Positions 38,932-48,582 of a stretch of 64,000 nt of DNA are shown here, piece after piece; position 1 is the first letter of the stretch; the number at the start of each line of letters is the position of its first letter. The stretch is from Pseudomonas guineae (GTDB lineage Bacteria; Pseudomonadota; Gammaproteobacteria; Pseudomonadales; Pseudomonadaceae): positions 496,001 to 560,000 of the forward strand of contig NZ_FOQL01000001.1 in assembly GCF_900113745.1 (NCBI RefSeq), given 5' to 3'. The notes beneath the pieces were generated by a model that saw only the letters and a program-made list of their open reading frames with translations, ran no database searches and was not told the DNA's origin. The translations under genes and the position numbers were made by a program.

Positions 38932-40434
38932 TCAGGCTTGCGGGCGCATGTGCGGGAAGAGGATCACGTCGCGAATCGACGGTGAGTTGGTTAACAACAT
39001 CACCAGGCGGTCGATACCAATACCTTCACCAGCGGTCGGCGGCATGCCGTATTCCAGGGCACGAACGAAGTCGGCGTCGTAATGCATGGCCTCGTCGTCA
39101 CCGGCATCTTTGTCAGCAACCTGAGCCATAAAGCGCTCAGCCTGGTCTTCCGCATCATTGAGCTCGGAATAGGCGTTAGCGATCTCGCGGCCACCGATAA
39201 ACAACTCGAAGCGGTCGGTGACGTTGGGGTTGTCGTCGTTACGACGCGCCAGCGGCGAAACCTCGAACGGGTACTGGGTAATGAAGTGCGGCTGCTCCAG
39301 CTTGTGCTCGACCAGCTCTTCGAAAATCATCACCTGCAACTTGCCCAGGCCTTCAAAACCGAGCACTTTGGCACCGGCTTTTTTCGCAATCTCACGCGCC
39401 TTGTCGAGGTCGTTAAGATCGGCAGCAGTCAGCTCAGGGTTGTACTTGAGGATCGAATCGAACACCGACAACCGCACGAACGGCTCGCCGAAGTGGAAGA
39501 CCTTGTCGCCGTACGGCACGTCAGTGCTACCCAGTACCAGCTGGGCCAACTCGCGGAACAACTCCTCGGTCAGGTCCATGTTGTCTTCGTAGTCGGCGTA
39601 AGCCTGGTAGAACTCGAGCATGGTGAACTCGGGGTTGTGCCGGGTCGAAACGCCTTCGTTACGGAAGTTACGGTTGATCTCGAAGACCTTCTCAAAACCG
39701 CCCACCACCAGACGTTTGAGGTACAGCTCAGGCGCGATACGCAGGAACATGCCCATGTCCAGCGCATTGTGGTGAGTCTCGAACGGCTTGGCCGCGGCGC
39801 CGCCGGGAATGGTCTGCAGCATCGGCGTTTCCACTTCGAGGAAGTCGCGCTGCATCAGGAAGCTGCGAATGTGCGCAATCACCTGCGAGCGCACACGGAA
39901 GGTCTGGCGCACGTCTTCGTTAACGATCAGGTCAACGTAACGCTGGCGGTAGCGCTGCTCGGTGTCGGTCAGGCCGTGATGCTTATCCGGCAGCGGCCGC
40001 AGCGACTTGGTCAGCAGGCGCACCTCGGTCATTTCTACGTACAGGTCGCCTTTGCCGGAGCGGGCCAAGGTACCTTCGGCACTGATGATGTCGCCCATGT
40101 CCCAGGTTTTAACTGCGGCCAGGGTTTCTTCAGACAAGGTCTTGCGGTTGACGTAGACCTGAATGCGCCCGGTCATGTCTTGCAGCACCATAAATGAACC
40201 ACGGTTGAGCATGATGCGACCCGCAACCTTGACCGGAATGGCGGCCTCAGCCAGCTCTTCCTTAGTCTTCTCGGCGTACTGTTTCTGCAAGTCAGCGCAG
40301 TAGTTGTCGCGACGGAAGTCATTCGGGAAGGCATTGCCCTGCTCGCGGATAGCAGCAAGCTTTTCTTTGCGCTGGGCAATCAGCTTGTTTTCTTCCTGCT
40401 GCAGTTCGTGCTGGTCGAGGGGTTGGTCGCTCAT
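38932..40434 (-). CDS. lysS: Lysyl-tRNA synthetase, class II
   Basis: The 500-residue protein is a class II lysyl-tRNA synthetase. It has an N-terminal OB-fold anticodon-binding domain (about 60-150, [10 protein letters not shown]) and the catalytic core with motif 2 ([14 protein letters not shown]) and motif 3 ([10 protein letters not shown]). It lies 88 bp after prfB on the same strand, the prfB-lysS arrangement common in gammaproteobacteria. Confidence 0.98.
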   Translation of the reverse strand: MSDQPLDQHELQQEENKLIAQRKEKLAAIREQGNAFPNDFRRDNYCADLQKQYAEKTKEELAEAAIPVKVAGRIMLNRGSFMVLQDMTGRIQVYVNRKTLSEETLAAVKTWDMGDIISAEGTLARSGKGDLYVEMTEVRLLTKSLRPLPDKHHGLTDTEQRYRQRYVDLIVNEDVRQTFRVRSQVIAHIRSFLMQRDFLEVETPMLQTIPGGAAAKPFETHHNALDMGMFLRIAPELYLKRLVVGGFEKVFEINRNFRNEGVSTRHNPEFTMLEFYQAYADYEDNMDLTEELFRELAQLVLGSTDVPYGDKVFHFGEPFVRLSVFDSILKYNPELTAADLNDLDKAREIAKKAGAKVLGFEGLGKLQVMIFEELVEHKLEQPHFITQYPFEVSPLARRNDDNPNVTDRFELFIGGREIANAYSELNDAEDQAERFMAQVADKDAGDDEAMHYDADFVRALEYGMPPTAGEGIGIDRLVMLLTNSPSIRDVILFPHMRPQA

Positions 40435-40522
40435 GGTCTTGGTCGTTCCTGGTTAGGCGTTTTCGCCTGGGTAAAAATACGTGTGTCGCAAGGGGGACGA
40501 CTCGTCGCGCAGACGGGTCGCG

Positions 40523-41618
40523 TCACAGCCCTTGTTTGAGGCTTGCCACTAGGTATTCGTCGATATCACCGTCGAGCACTTTGTCGCAGTCACTGCGCTC
40601 AACGTTGGTACGCAGATCCTTGATCCGCGAAGCATCGAGTACATAGGAGCGGATCTGATGACCCCAGCCGATATCCGACTTGGTGTCTTCCAGCGCCTGG
40701 GACGCTTCGCGGCGCTTCTGCATTTCCAGCTCGTACAACTTGGCCCGCAGCATTTTCATCGCGGTGTCGCGGTTGGCATGCTGGGAGCGCTCGTTCTGGC
40801 AGCTGACCACGGTGTTAGTCGGTACGTGGGTGATACGCACCGCAGAGTCGGTGGTGTTTACGTGCTGACCGCCAGCGCCCGAGGAGCGGTAAGTATCGGT
40901 GCGCAGATCCGCCGGGTTGATATCGATTTCAATGTTGTCATCGATTTCTGGCGAGACGAACACCGCGGTGAACGAGGTGTGGCGACGGTTGCCGGAGTCA
41001 AATGGGCTCTTGCGCACCAGGCGGTGCACGCCAATCTCAGTGCGCAGCCAACCGTAGGCGTACTCGCCCTTGATGTGCAGGGTCGCACCCTTGATCCCAG
41101 CGACTTCGCCAGCGGACAGCTCCATGATGATGGCTTCAAAACCGCGCTTGTCGGCCCAGCGCAGGTACATGCGCAGTAGGATGTTGGCCCAGTCTTGCGC
41201 CTCGGTGCCGCCGGAGCCCGCCTGGATATCCAAGTAGGCGTTGTTAGGGTCCATTTCACCCCGGAACATGCGGCGGAACTCGAGTTTTTCGAGGATGTCG
41301 CGCAAGCGCTCGACCTCGGCCGCGACGTCATCGGCAGCCGCCTGGTCGTCTTCTTCGGCGGCCATTTCTAGCAAGTCGCGCGAGTCGCCCAGGCTGCCGT
41401 TGAGGTCATCCAGAGTGTCGACGATCAACGCCAGTGCGGCACGCTCGCGCCCCAGGTTCTGCGCGTATTCAGGGTTGTTCCAGACGTTAGGGTCTTCGAG
41501 CTCGCGGTTTACTTCGACCAGGCGATCATGTTTGTGATCGTAGTCAAAGATACCCCCGAATGGTTTGGGTGCGCTCGGACAAGTCCTTGATACTGTTGAG
41601 GATCGGGTTAATTTCCAT
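40523..41618 (-). CDS. prfB: Peptide chain release factor 2 (programmed +1 frameshift)
   Basis: The true start is the ATG at 41618-41616. The first 24 codons ([20 protein letters not shown]...) end at an in-frame TGA (41546-41544). Moving +1 at CTT-TGA-C joins the long second frame, giving 364 residues, the normal RF2 length. The slip site is classical: an SD-like GGGGG run three bases before CTT, then TGAC. RF2 shortage at TGA promotes the shift, so the gene regulates itself. The second frame holds the G-G-Q motif region ([11 protein letters not shown]) needed for peptide release. Confidence 0.97.
41541..41559 (-). promoter_or_regulatory. prfB programmed frameshift site
   Basis: On the minus strand the site reads CGGGGGTATCTTTGAC: an internal Shine-Dalgarno-like purine run, the slippery CTT and the in-frame TGA stop followed by C, a weak context. 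Codon 25 is the stop. It is the well-known RF2 autoregulatory signal. Confidence 0.95.
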
Positions 41619-41830
41619 GGCGTTCAGCACTCGCAGGCGATTGAGGTGTACAGCGGCCTTGTGCGTCCCGATAAGCAAGCACCACGGCTGCTAAGCGGAC
41701 ACCGCGACCTGACCGTGGCCCCGAAGTTTTAGAAAAGCCGACGAGTATACCGCAGTCAACGCCCTGCTGGCAGCCCACGACTCAGACTGCCAGAGGGGCT
41801 GACCAGCAAGGTAACCCAACGCGCCGCGCC

Positions 41831-42853
41831 TCAATCTCGCTCAGCAACGCCGACTTGGTTGCGCCCACTTTGCTTGGCCAGGTACAGACCGCGGTCGGCC
41901 AGCTCGACCAAGTCGGTCGGGGCCATACCCACCTGGGGCGTGAGTGTGGCAACGCCCAGGCTGATGCTGACGATGGAGTCTCGAGCTGGCTGCTCATGAG
42001 GAATCGCCAGGGCCTGCACGCAAAGACGGACTTTCTCGGCCAGCAAGCGCGCACCGCCACGCGAGGTGCCGGGTAGGATCATGACAAATTCCTCACCACC
42101 ATAACGCGCTGCCATATCGGAGGAGCGGCTACACATTTCACTCATACAAGTCGCCACTTTGCGTAAGGCCTCATCGCCTTCGACATGACCAAAACGATCA
42201 TTGAAAGCCTTGAAGTAGTCGACATCGATCATCAGCAGCGACAGCTCGCTTTGCTCACGCAATGCACGTGACCATTCACTGCTCAAGCAATCATCAAAAT
42301 GCCGGCGGTTAGCCAGGCCGGTCAGACCGTCAGAGCGCATCAAGCGCTGCAAGACCAGATTGGTCTCGAGCAATTGCTGCTGACTTTCACGCAACGCGCG
42401 AAAAGCTTCATCACGTTGCTGCAGGGCTAAGTAAGAACGGGAGTGGTAACGAATGCGCGCCACCAACTCAATCACATCGGGCAGTTTGACTAAATAGTCG
42501 TTGGCTCCGCGGGAGAATGCTGCGCTCTTGACCTTAGGGTCCTCCTTGGTCGACAGCACGATAATCGGCACATCCTGCAGAGCCTTGCGGCTGCGGTATT
42601 GGCTCAACAACTCAAGGCCGTCTATTCCAGGCATGACCAAGTCCTGCAAGATAACCGTAGGTTTGATCTGCTCTGCCAGGCTGACGGCCTGCAGAGGGTC
42701 AGAGCAGAAATGGAAAGAAATATTCGCCTCATCCGCCAAGGCCCTGCGCACAGCCTCACCGATCATCGCTTGGTCATCGACCAGTAAGACCATCAACGGA
42801 GCCGATACCGATGCAGCCTCCTGAGCACCGTTAAACTGAGGATCACTCTGCAT
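41831..42853 (-). CDS. wspR: WspR: response-regulator diguanylate cyclase
   Basis: From the Met at 42853 (GGAG 8 nt upstream) the protein has 340 residues. The receiver domain has V-D-D-Q-A-M (25-30), phospho-acceptor Asp71 in L-Q-D-L-V-M-P and Lys123. A helical stalk (about 145-172) links it to a GGDEF domain with active G-G-E-E-F (252-256) and the inhibitory RxxD site (R-S-S-D, 243-246). Phosphorylation by WspE causes clustering and c-di-GMP synthesis. It is last in the wsp operon, 77 bp after wspF. Confidence 0.96.
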   Translation of the reverse strand: MQSDPQFNGAQEAASVSAPLMVLLVDDQAMIGEAVRRALADEANISFHFCSDPLQAVSLAEQIKPTVILQDLVMPGIDGLELLSQYRSRKALQDVPIIVLSTKEDPKVKSAAFSRGANDYLVKLPDVIELVARIRYHSRSYLALQQRDEAFRALRESQQQLLETNLVLQRLMRSDGLTGLANRRHFDDCLSSEWSRALREQSELSLLMIDVDYFKAFNDRFGHVEGDEALRKVATCMSEMCSRSSDMAARYGGEEFVMILPGTSRGGARLLAEKVRLCVQALAIPHEQPARDSIVSISLGVATLTPQVGMAPTDLVELADRGLYLAKQSGRNQVGVAERD

Positions 42854-42930
42854 ACCACTTACTCCAGGCGTATTGCCTTTTACCGTTATAGACCCTGCAA
42901 CATCCAACACCACCTAACCCTCTCCAGCCG

Positions 42931-43935
42931 TTAATCAAACAGTGCCACGAGACGTCGGCCAATCTCAGCTAACGGCAATATTTCTGATGCGGCATCAAGC
43001 TGCGCAGCCGCTTTTGGCATGCCGTATACCGCACAGCTGGCCTGATCCTGCGCGATGGTCAGAAAACCGCGCTGGCGCATATGCAGCAGCCCCTGAGCAC
43101 CGTCGCGGCCCATGCCCGTGAGCAACACGCCAATCGAGTCGCCCTTCCAGTTGGCCACCACGCTGTCAAAAAACACGTCGATCGAGGGCCGATAAATATG
43201 CGCGCTGGGCTCGGCGTTGTAGGTCAACTCGCCATTACGCTGCAGGATCAGGTGATCATTACTGCCGGCCAGCAACACGCTTCCGGGCTGCGGTACGTCA
43301 CCTGCACGGGCCAAACGTACCGGCAGCGGCGACTCACTGGCCAGCCATTGCGCCATACCGGCAGCGAAGGTCTCGTCCACGTGCTGCACCAGCACAATGG
43401 CCGCGGGAAAATTAGCTGGCAGTTGTTTGAGTAGCTCAACTAAGGACGCCGGTCCGCCCGCCGAAGCGCCAATAACCACCAGCCGCTGACGACAACTGCT
43501 GCTCTCACGCAGAATCGGCTCAAGCGCTTTACGGGCAACTTTTTGCCCCAAAAGCAGCTCCAGGTTATGGATCTTGCGTAACAACGTGGCGGCATCCGGT
43601 AACGGTGCGTCACCCAACGCCGGCGTCGCCACCACATCCAGCGCGCCATGGCCCATGGCCTCGAACACGCGACTAACATGACGCTCGACATCCGAGGTGA
43701 CAATCAAGATGGCGCAGGGCGTTTCGGCCATGATCTGCCGGGTAGCTTCAACGCCATCCATCTCAGGCATCAGCAAGTCCATCAACAGCAAATCGGGGGT
43801 GTCTTCACGGCAGCGCTGGACGGCCTCCGTACCCGTGCTCGCGACCCAGATCACCTGATGCTCTGGAGCCCGCGCCAGTGCACCACGCAGCGCCTTCACG
43901 GCCAGCGGCATATCGTTGACTATTCCGATTCTCAT
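42931..43935 (-). CDS. wspF: WspF: CheB-type methylesterase
   Basis: The 334-residue protein has a receiver domain (Asp53 in L-L-M-D-L-L-M-P) and a CheB methylesterase domain with Ser158 (I-G-A-S-A-G-G), His185 (V-Q-H-V) and Asp278 (G-M-G-R-D-G-A). It removes methyl groups from WspA and so resets the signal; loss of WspF in P. aeruginosa gives wrinkly, high-c-di-GMP colonies. It overlaps wspE by 4 bp. Confidence 0.96.
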   Translation of the reverse strand: MRIGIVNDMPLAVKALRGALARAPEHQVIWVASTGTEAVQRCREDTPDLLLMDLLMPEMDGVEATRQIMAETPCAILIVTSDVERHVSRVFEAMGHGALDVVATPALGDAPLPDAATLLRKIHNLELLLGQKVARKALEPILRESSSCRQRLVVIGASAGGPASLVELLKQLPANFPAAIVLVQHVDETFAAGMAQWLASESPLPVRLARAGDVPQPGSVLLAGSNDHLILQRNGELTYNAEPSAHIYRPSIDVFFDSVVANWKGDSIGVLLTGMGRDGAQGLLHMRQRGFLTIAQDQASCAVYGMPKAAAQLDAASEILPLAEIGRRLVALFD

Positions 43936-46184
43936 CCCTGTGCCTCGCCTATTAGTACCTGCACCGCATCAAGCAGCGCCTCATCATGAAAACTGGCCTT
44001 GGCTAGGTAGTAATCCGCGCCGGCATCCAACCCTCGGCGACGGTCTTCCTCACGATCTTTATACGACACCACCATCACTGGCAACGTGCGCAGGCGGCTG
44101 TCGCGGCGTAACAACGTCACCAATTCGATACCGTCCATGCGCGGCATGTCGATATCAGTAATCAGCAAATCGAAGTGCTCATCGCGCAGTGCGTTCCAGC
44201 CGTCCATACCGTCCACCGCGACCGCCACGTCGTAGCCACGGCTGAGCAACAATTTGCGTTCAAGCTCGCGTACCGTCAGGGAGTCATCGACCACCAGCAC
44301 GCGTTTGCGTGTTGCCTCCTGAACCCCTTGGCTACGCCGATCAACGCGCTCTAGTTGTCCGCTGCCCAAGAGCTTGGCAATTGAGCTGAATAAGTCTTCA
44401 ACGTCGAGAATCAGCACCGGCGTGCCGTCATCCAATAAGGCGCCGGCCGACACATCGCGAACCTTGCCCAAGCGCGCATCAAGCGGCATGACCACTAAGG
44501 TGCGCTCGCCAATAAAACGCTCCACGGCAATGCCGTAAAGGTTGTCACGCTCGCGTATCAACACCAGTGGGATACCCGCCTCTTCGGTACGGCCTTCGGG
44601 GCGTTGCAATAACTGGCTGGCGGCGATCAGGCTGACATGGCGATCGCCATGCCAGAAGTGCTGACGCCCCTCCAATTGCACAACATCTTCGGCGCTCACC
44701 CGCACCATGTGCTCGATATGCGCCAAGGGGAAGGCATAGGCCTCACCGGCAATGTCCACCACCAGGCTGCGCACCACCGACAGCGTCAGTGGCACTTGCA
44801 GGATGAACGTACTGCCCTCACCGCGGCGATGTTCCAGGCGCACGCTGCCGCGTAATTGGCGTAACTCGTGTTGCACTGCGTCCAGCCCTACGCCGCGCCC
44901 AGACACCTCGGTGACCTGCTCACGCAGGCTAAAGCCCGGCAGGAACAGGAATGCCAGCAGCTCGTCTTCGCTAAGCCTGGCGGCCGTTTCAGCACTGGCA
45001 AATTTACGCGCGACGACCACCTCACGCAGACGCTCCACATCAATCCCGGCGCCATCATCACTGAGTTCCAGCAGTAGCATGCCGGCACGGTGCCGCGCCC
45101 GCAGCAACAACCGCCCTTCCTCGGGCTTACCCTTGCGCAGGCGCAACTCAGGCGGCTCGATGCCATGATCAAGCGCATTACGCAGCAGGTGGGTTAAGGG
45201 CGCATCTAGGCGTTCGAGTACATCGCGATCAACTTGTGTGGCGTCCCCTTCAATGTCCAGGCGTACCTGCTTACCGAGAGAGCGCCCCATATCACGTACC
45301 ATCCGCGCGCGACCGACCAGCACGTCGGCCAGCGGGCGCATGCGCGAAGACAATGCCGCGTCATAGAGAGACCGGCTGCGCAGGCCGCCCTCCCAGGCAA
45401 ACTCATCAAAGGCTTCAAAATGCGTGTGCAGCAACTGCTGGCATTCGGCCAATTGCGCCCTGGACTCCTCTAGCAGCGCTTGCGCCTGCGGTTCCAAAGA
45501 GTTGTTCTGGGTTAATTCGCGCACCCCATCTAGCGTCCGCCGAACCGCTGATTGCTGGCGCTTAAGCCGTTGCAACGAGTCGGTCAGCGGTTGGATCCTC
45601 TGAAACTCAACCAGCGCTTTACCCGACATGTCCAATAAGTGATCAAGACGCTCGGCCGATACCCGAAGTACACGCCCGCGGCCATCCTCAAGCAGGTCGT
45701 CTACAGGCTCTTGCACAGCAACCGCAGCAGGGGCGGCGGGTTGCTGCAGCACCGGTTCTGCAGCAATCCCACGGCCCAGCGCGGGCACCGCAATTGCCAG
45801 CTGATGCTCCAGCAAGGCCACCAGTTGCTCAATCCGTTCGGCCGAGGGTGCATCTGCAATAGACTGCGCACCAACCCGGCGTAATAGGTCAGTACCCTGC
45901 AGCAACCCATCAATCTGCTCGGGCAGTAAGCGCAGCAGGCCCTCCTGAGCGGCAACCAGCAGGTCTTCCATGGCGTGAGCGACTTTAACGCCGTCATCCA
46001 AACCGACAATACGCGCCGCGCCTTTGAGCGAATGCGCCGCACGCATACAGGCCTCCAACTGCGCCGCATGGTTGGGTTCACGCTCCAACACTAATAAGCC
46101 GGCATCCAGCACCTGAGCCTGGGCATCGGCTTCCATGCGGTAGAGTTCCAGCAGCGAGGCATCCCTCATCTGATCGGGCGTCAT
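43932..46184 (-). CDS. wspE: WspE: hybrid CheA-type histidine kinase with receiver
   Basis: The 750-residue protein has an HPt domain with His51 (A-A-H-S-L-K-G-A-A), a dimerisation segment, a CheA ATPase domain (H-L-L-R-N-A-L-D-H-G-I-E and D-D-G-A-G-I), a CheW-like domain and a C-terminal receiver (Asp677 in I-T-D-I-D-M-P). It phosphorylates WspR and WspF. It overlaps wspD and wspF by 4 bp each, so translation of the series is coupled. Confidence 0.96.
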   Translation of the reverse strand: MTPDQMRDASLLELYRMEADAQAQVLDAGLLVLEREPNHAAQLEACMRAAHSLKGAARIVGLDDGVKVAHAMEDLLVAAQEGLLRLLPEQIDGLLQGTDLLRRVGAQSIADAPSAERIEQLVALLEHQLAIAVPALGRGIAAEPVLQQPAAPAAVAVQEPVDDLLEDGRGRVLRVSAERLDHLLDMSGKALVEFQRIQPLTDSLQRLKRQQSAVRRTLDGVRELTQNNSLEPQAQALLEESRAQLAECQQLLHTHFEAFDEFAWEGGLRSRSLYDAALSSRMRPLADVLVGRARMVRDMGRSLGKQVRLDIEGDATQVDRDVLERLDAPLTHLLRNALDHGIEPPELRLRKGKPEEGRLLLRARHRAGMLLLELSDDGAGIDVERLREVVVARKFASAETAARLSEDELLAFLFLPGFSLREQVTEVSGRGVGLDAVQHELRQLRGSVRLEHRRGEGSTFILQVPLTLSVVRSLVVDIAGEAYAFPLAHIEHMVRVSAEDVVQLEGRQHFWHGDRHVSLIAASQLLQRPEGRTEEAGIPLVLIRERDNLYGIAVERFIGERTLVVMPLDARLGKVRDVSAGALLDDGTPVLILDVEDLFSSIAKLLGSGQLERVDRRSQGVQEATRKRVLVVDDSLTVRELERKLLLSRGYDVAVAVDGMDGWNALRDEHFDLLITDIDMPRMDGIELVTLLRRDSRLRTLPVMVVSYKDREEDRRRGLDAGADYYLAKASFHDEALLDAVQVLIGEAQG

Positions 46185-46849
46185 GCGAAACTCCTGCTCA
46201 TGGCCTGCTGCAGCCGCTCTTCATCAAGCTGGGTAATGCTTCGCCCCTGCCACTGCATAACACCGCTGGCGAACTGACTCACCGCCAGGCCGCCATCGCC
46301 CACAGCGGGCTGTACGCTGTGCAGGGGGATGGCATGAATGCCCTCTACTTCGTCCACCGGCACCACCACTGAGCCGCCTGGCCCGGCCAGGATCAGCATG
46401 CGCGCAATGGCGCGCTGGCTAGCCACTGGCGGAGCACCCGCAGCAATACCCAACAGCTCGCCAAGCGATAAACAGGCCACCAACGTGCCGCGCACATTGG
46501 CGACACCCAACAGGCTGCGTGAGCGCTGATGGGGCAACGAGTGAATCGGCAGCTGCGCCACCACCTCAACCAGCCCGCGCGTCTTAAGCGCTAACCACTC
46601 ATCGGCCACCCGGAATACCAGCAACGAACAACGTTCAACGACTGGTTCGTCTGCCACCCGTTCAACGTCCTCTTGCACGGACGCATAGCGCTCCAGCAGG
46701 TTAATCGCAGCGGCAGCGTGAACCTCACAATTGCGGCAGTGAACATGCTCGCGTAAGCGCTCACAGCTTTTATCACCCTGAACCCCAATACGGTTCCAGC
46801 AATCGTCAATACGTACTGCGGGCTCGGTCAGATTCAGGTTATCGCTCAT
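46181..46849 (-). CDS. wspD: WspD: CheW-type coupling protein
   Basis: The 222-residue protein has a CheW domain in its C-terminal two thirds (from about residue 70: L-V-F-R-V-A-D-E-W-L-A-L, then G-V-A-N-V-R-G-T-L-V-A-C-L-S-L). The first 45 residues form an extension with four cysteines at 17, 29, 38 and 41 and the string H-V-H-C-R-N-C, which could bind a metal. It links WspA to WspE. It overlaps wspC by 11 bp and wspE by 4 bp. Confidence 0.94.
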   Translation of the reverse strand: MSDNLNLTEPAVRIDDCWNRIGVQGDKSCERLREHVHCRNCEVHAAAAINLLERYASVQEDVERVADEPVVERCSLLVFRVADEWLALKTRGLVEVVAQLPIHSLPHQRSRSLLGVANVRGTLVACLSLGELLGIAAGAPPVASQRAIARMLILAGPGGSVVVPVDEVEGIHAIPLHSVQPAVGDGGLAVSQFASGVMQWQGRSITQLDEERLQQAMSRSFA

Positions 46850-48080
46850 GGCGCTTCACTCCAGCAAGGCTTGCGCGGCTTGCACGCTGCTGCAAACGCT
46901 TGGCGCCTTCGTGGTCACCTCGCGCCGCCAACAGAGCCGCCAAATGCACCAGGCTCTCAACATGCTCAGGCTCAAGGTAAAGCGCTTTACGGTAGTAACC
47001 CTGAGCCGCATCGCCCTGACCTGCCATGTCATTGAGCAGGCCCATCCAGTAGTACGTGTCGGCGCTAGGGCCGAACTCAAGCAAATAACGCTCACACTCG
47101 CGCAGCGCCTCAGCACTGCGCCCGGCATCCGCCAACGCAACAATTTTGGCCAGCGCACTGGCCGCGTCGTCGAGCGGTACAACGGGCGCTGCAGGTTTTA
47201 ATGGGCGCACGCGCGGCAACGTTAAAGGCGGCGCAGGACGCACAAACGCTGGCGCCACCCTAGGCGCTGGCGACTTCGACTCAGGTGCCGCCACTGCGCG
47301 CTGAAAGGCAAAGGTCAACGGTGCACCCAGCGCCTGCATTCCGCGCTGGGTGAGCAGACTGGCCTCGGCAGGCCCGACGAAAAAGGTACCCTCGGCGTGT
47401 AACAAATGCTGTAGGGCATCGAGCACCGCATGCTGCGTCGGGCGATCAAAATAGATCAGCAAGTTGCGGCAGAACACAAAGTCAAAGGGCGCTTCACCGC
47501 CCAGCACGTGGCTATCCATCAAGTTGCCACAGCGCAGTTTGACCCTGTCACGCACCCGTACCTGCACCTGATAACCGCTGGCAGTGGCATCGAAATAACG
47601 CTCACGAAAACTTAAATCCTGACCCCGAAACGAATTGCGTCCGTAGTGCCCCTGCCGCGCTAACTCGACCACCTTGGCACTGACGTCTAGCGCCTCGACT
47701 TGGAATGCGGCAGGAGCGAACCCGGCATCCAGCAGGGCCATGACAATCGAATACGGCTCCTCACCACTGGAGCACGGCAGGCTGAGCACGCGCAACGGAC
47801 GACTGCCACACAAGGCGGCCTTACGCTTTAGCGCCAAGTCGACCAATGCGACAAAAGACTCCGGGTAGCGGAAAAACCAGGTTTCCGGCACCACAACGGC
47901 CTCTACCAACGCCTGCTGCTCGGTGCTTGAGCGGTTTACCTGCAACCAATAATCAGCGTCGCTAGCAACACCCAATGCCTGCATACGCTGGCGAGTTGCC
48001 CGCTCAATCACCGACCGCCCCACTGACTCGGCCTCCAGGCCGATAAGCTGCTTCAGCAGTTGCTCCACTTGAGCAATCAT
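46839..48080 (-). CDS. wspC: WspC: CheR-type methyltransferase with TPR tail
   Basis: The 413-residue protein has a CheR domain (T-W-F-F-R-Y-P near 65-71, L-S-L-P-C-S-S-G-E-E-P-Y-S and F-C-R-N-L-L-I-Y-F) and a C-terminal tetratricopeptide segment (about 330-395, Y-Y-W-M-G-L-L-N-D near 345). A Pro/Ala-rich linker separates them. It methylates WspA glutamates using S-adenosylmethionine, opposing WspF. It overlaps wspB by 4 bp. Confidence 0.95.
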   Translation of the reverse strand: MIAQVEQLLKQLIGLEAESVGRSVIERATRQRMQALGVASDADYWLQVNRSSTEQQALVEAVVVPETWFFRYPESFVALVDLALKRKAALCGSRPLRVLSLPCSSGEEPYSIVMALLDAGFAPAAFQVEALDVSAKVVELARQGHYGRNSFRGQDLSFRERYFDATASGYQVQVRVRDRVKLRCGNLMDSHVLGGEAPFDFVFCRNLLIYFDRPTQHAVLDALQHLLHAEGTFFVGPAEASLLTQRGMQALGAPLTFAFQRAVAAPESKSPAPRVAPAFVRPAPPLTLPRVRPLKPAAPVVPLDDAASALAKIVALADAGRSAEALRECERYLLEFGPSADTYYWMGLLNDMAGQGDAAQGYYRKALYLEPEHVESLVHLAALLAARGDHEGAKRLQQRASRASLAGVKRHER

Positions 48081-48580
48081 GAGGCTACGCCCGCATCAGG
48101 GAACAGCAGTGCGCAAACATCAGCCGGCAATAACCCAGTGACCTCGACGCGCTGCACCAAACCTTGAGGGGATTGCTGTACGCCGCCCAGATAACCCGCC
48201 TCACCCCGGCCCAGGCCAGAATCACGGAAGCCACTGGCTGGCAGCCGTATGGTGTCGGTGGCTTTTTCCAAAATCAGACCAAGTACGCGATTGGCCGGAC
48301 GGTAATCCACCAGCACCAAGCGGGTACTGGTCATTGCAGCGGCGGGTCGGCCACAGGCACGCACCAGCAGATCGATCACCGGCACCACCACCCCACGCTG
48401 CTCAAAGCCCCCAGCGACCCAAGCAGGTGCTTGCGGGAAGGCCTTTAGCCGGCGTAACGGCAGCACCTCAACTACCTCATGCACATTTAGCGCATAGCGG
48501 TCCTGATCCAAACTGAACAACAAATACAGTTCACCGGCCTCACGACTAAGTGATGCTTGACCGGCACTCGGGCTGTTCAT
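48077..48580 (-). CDS. wspB: WspB: CheW-type coupling protein
   Basis: The 167-residue protein is a single CheW domain: Y-L-L-F-S-L-D-Q-D-R-Y-A-L at 18-30, V-V-E-V-L-P-L and G-V-V-V-P-V-I-D-L. It starts 2 bp after wspA ends. It scaffolds WspA to WspE; the second CheW of the operon, WspD, has an extra N-terminal part that WspB lacks. Confidence 0.94.
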   Translation of the reverse strand: MNSPSAGQASLSREAGELYLLFSLDQDRYALNVHEVVEVLPLRRLKAFPQAPAWVAGGFEQRGVVVPVIDLLVRACGRPAAAMTSTRLVLVDYRPANRVLGLILEKATDTIRLPASGFRDSGLGRGEAGYLGGVQQSPQGLVQRVEVTGLLPADVCALLFPDAGVAS

Positions 48581-48582
48581 AC

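Noticed and set aside
39082..40197. Long plus-strand ORF of 371 codons opposite lysS
   Set aside because: It is a shadow of the lysS codon pattern with no recognisable domains and no upstream signal.
40455..40468. Hairpin in the lysS leader as a riboswitch or attenuator
   Set aside because: It is only 5 bp with a 4-nt loop and there is no leader peptide or terminator alternative, so chance is a fair explanation.
41544..41546. prfB as a pseudogene because of an in-frame TGA
   Set aside because: The stop is at codon 25 within the known RF2 frameshift signal, and the combined frame has normal length and motifs.
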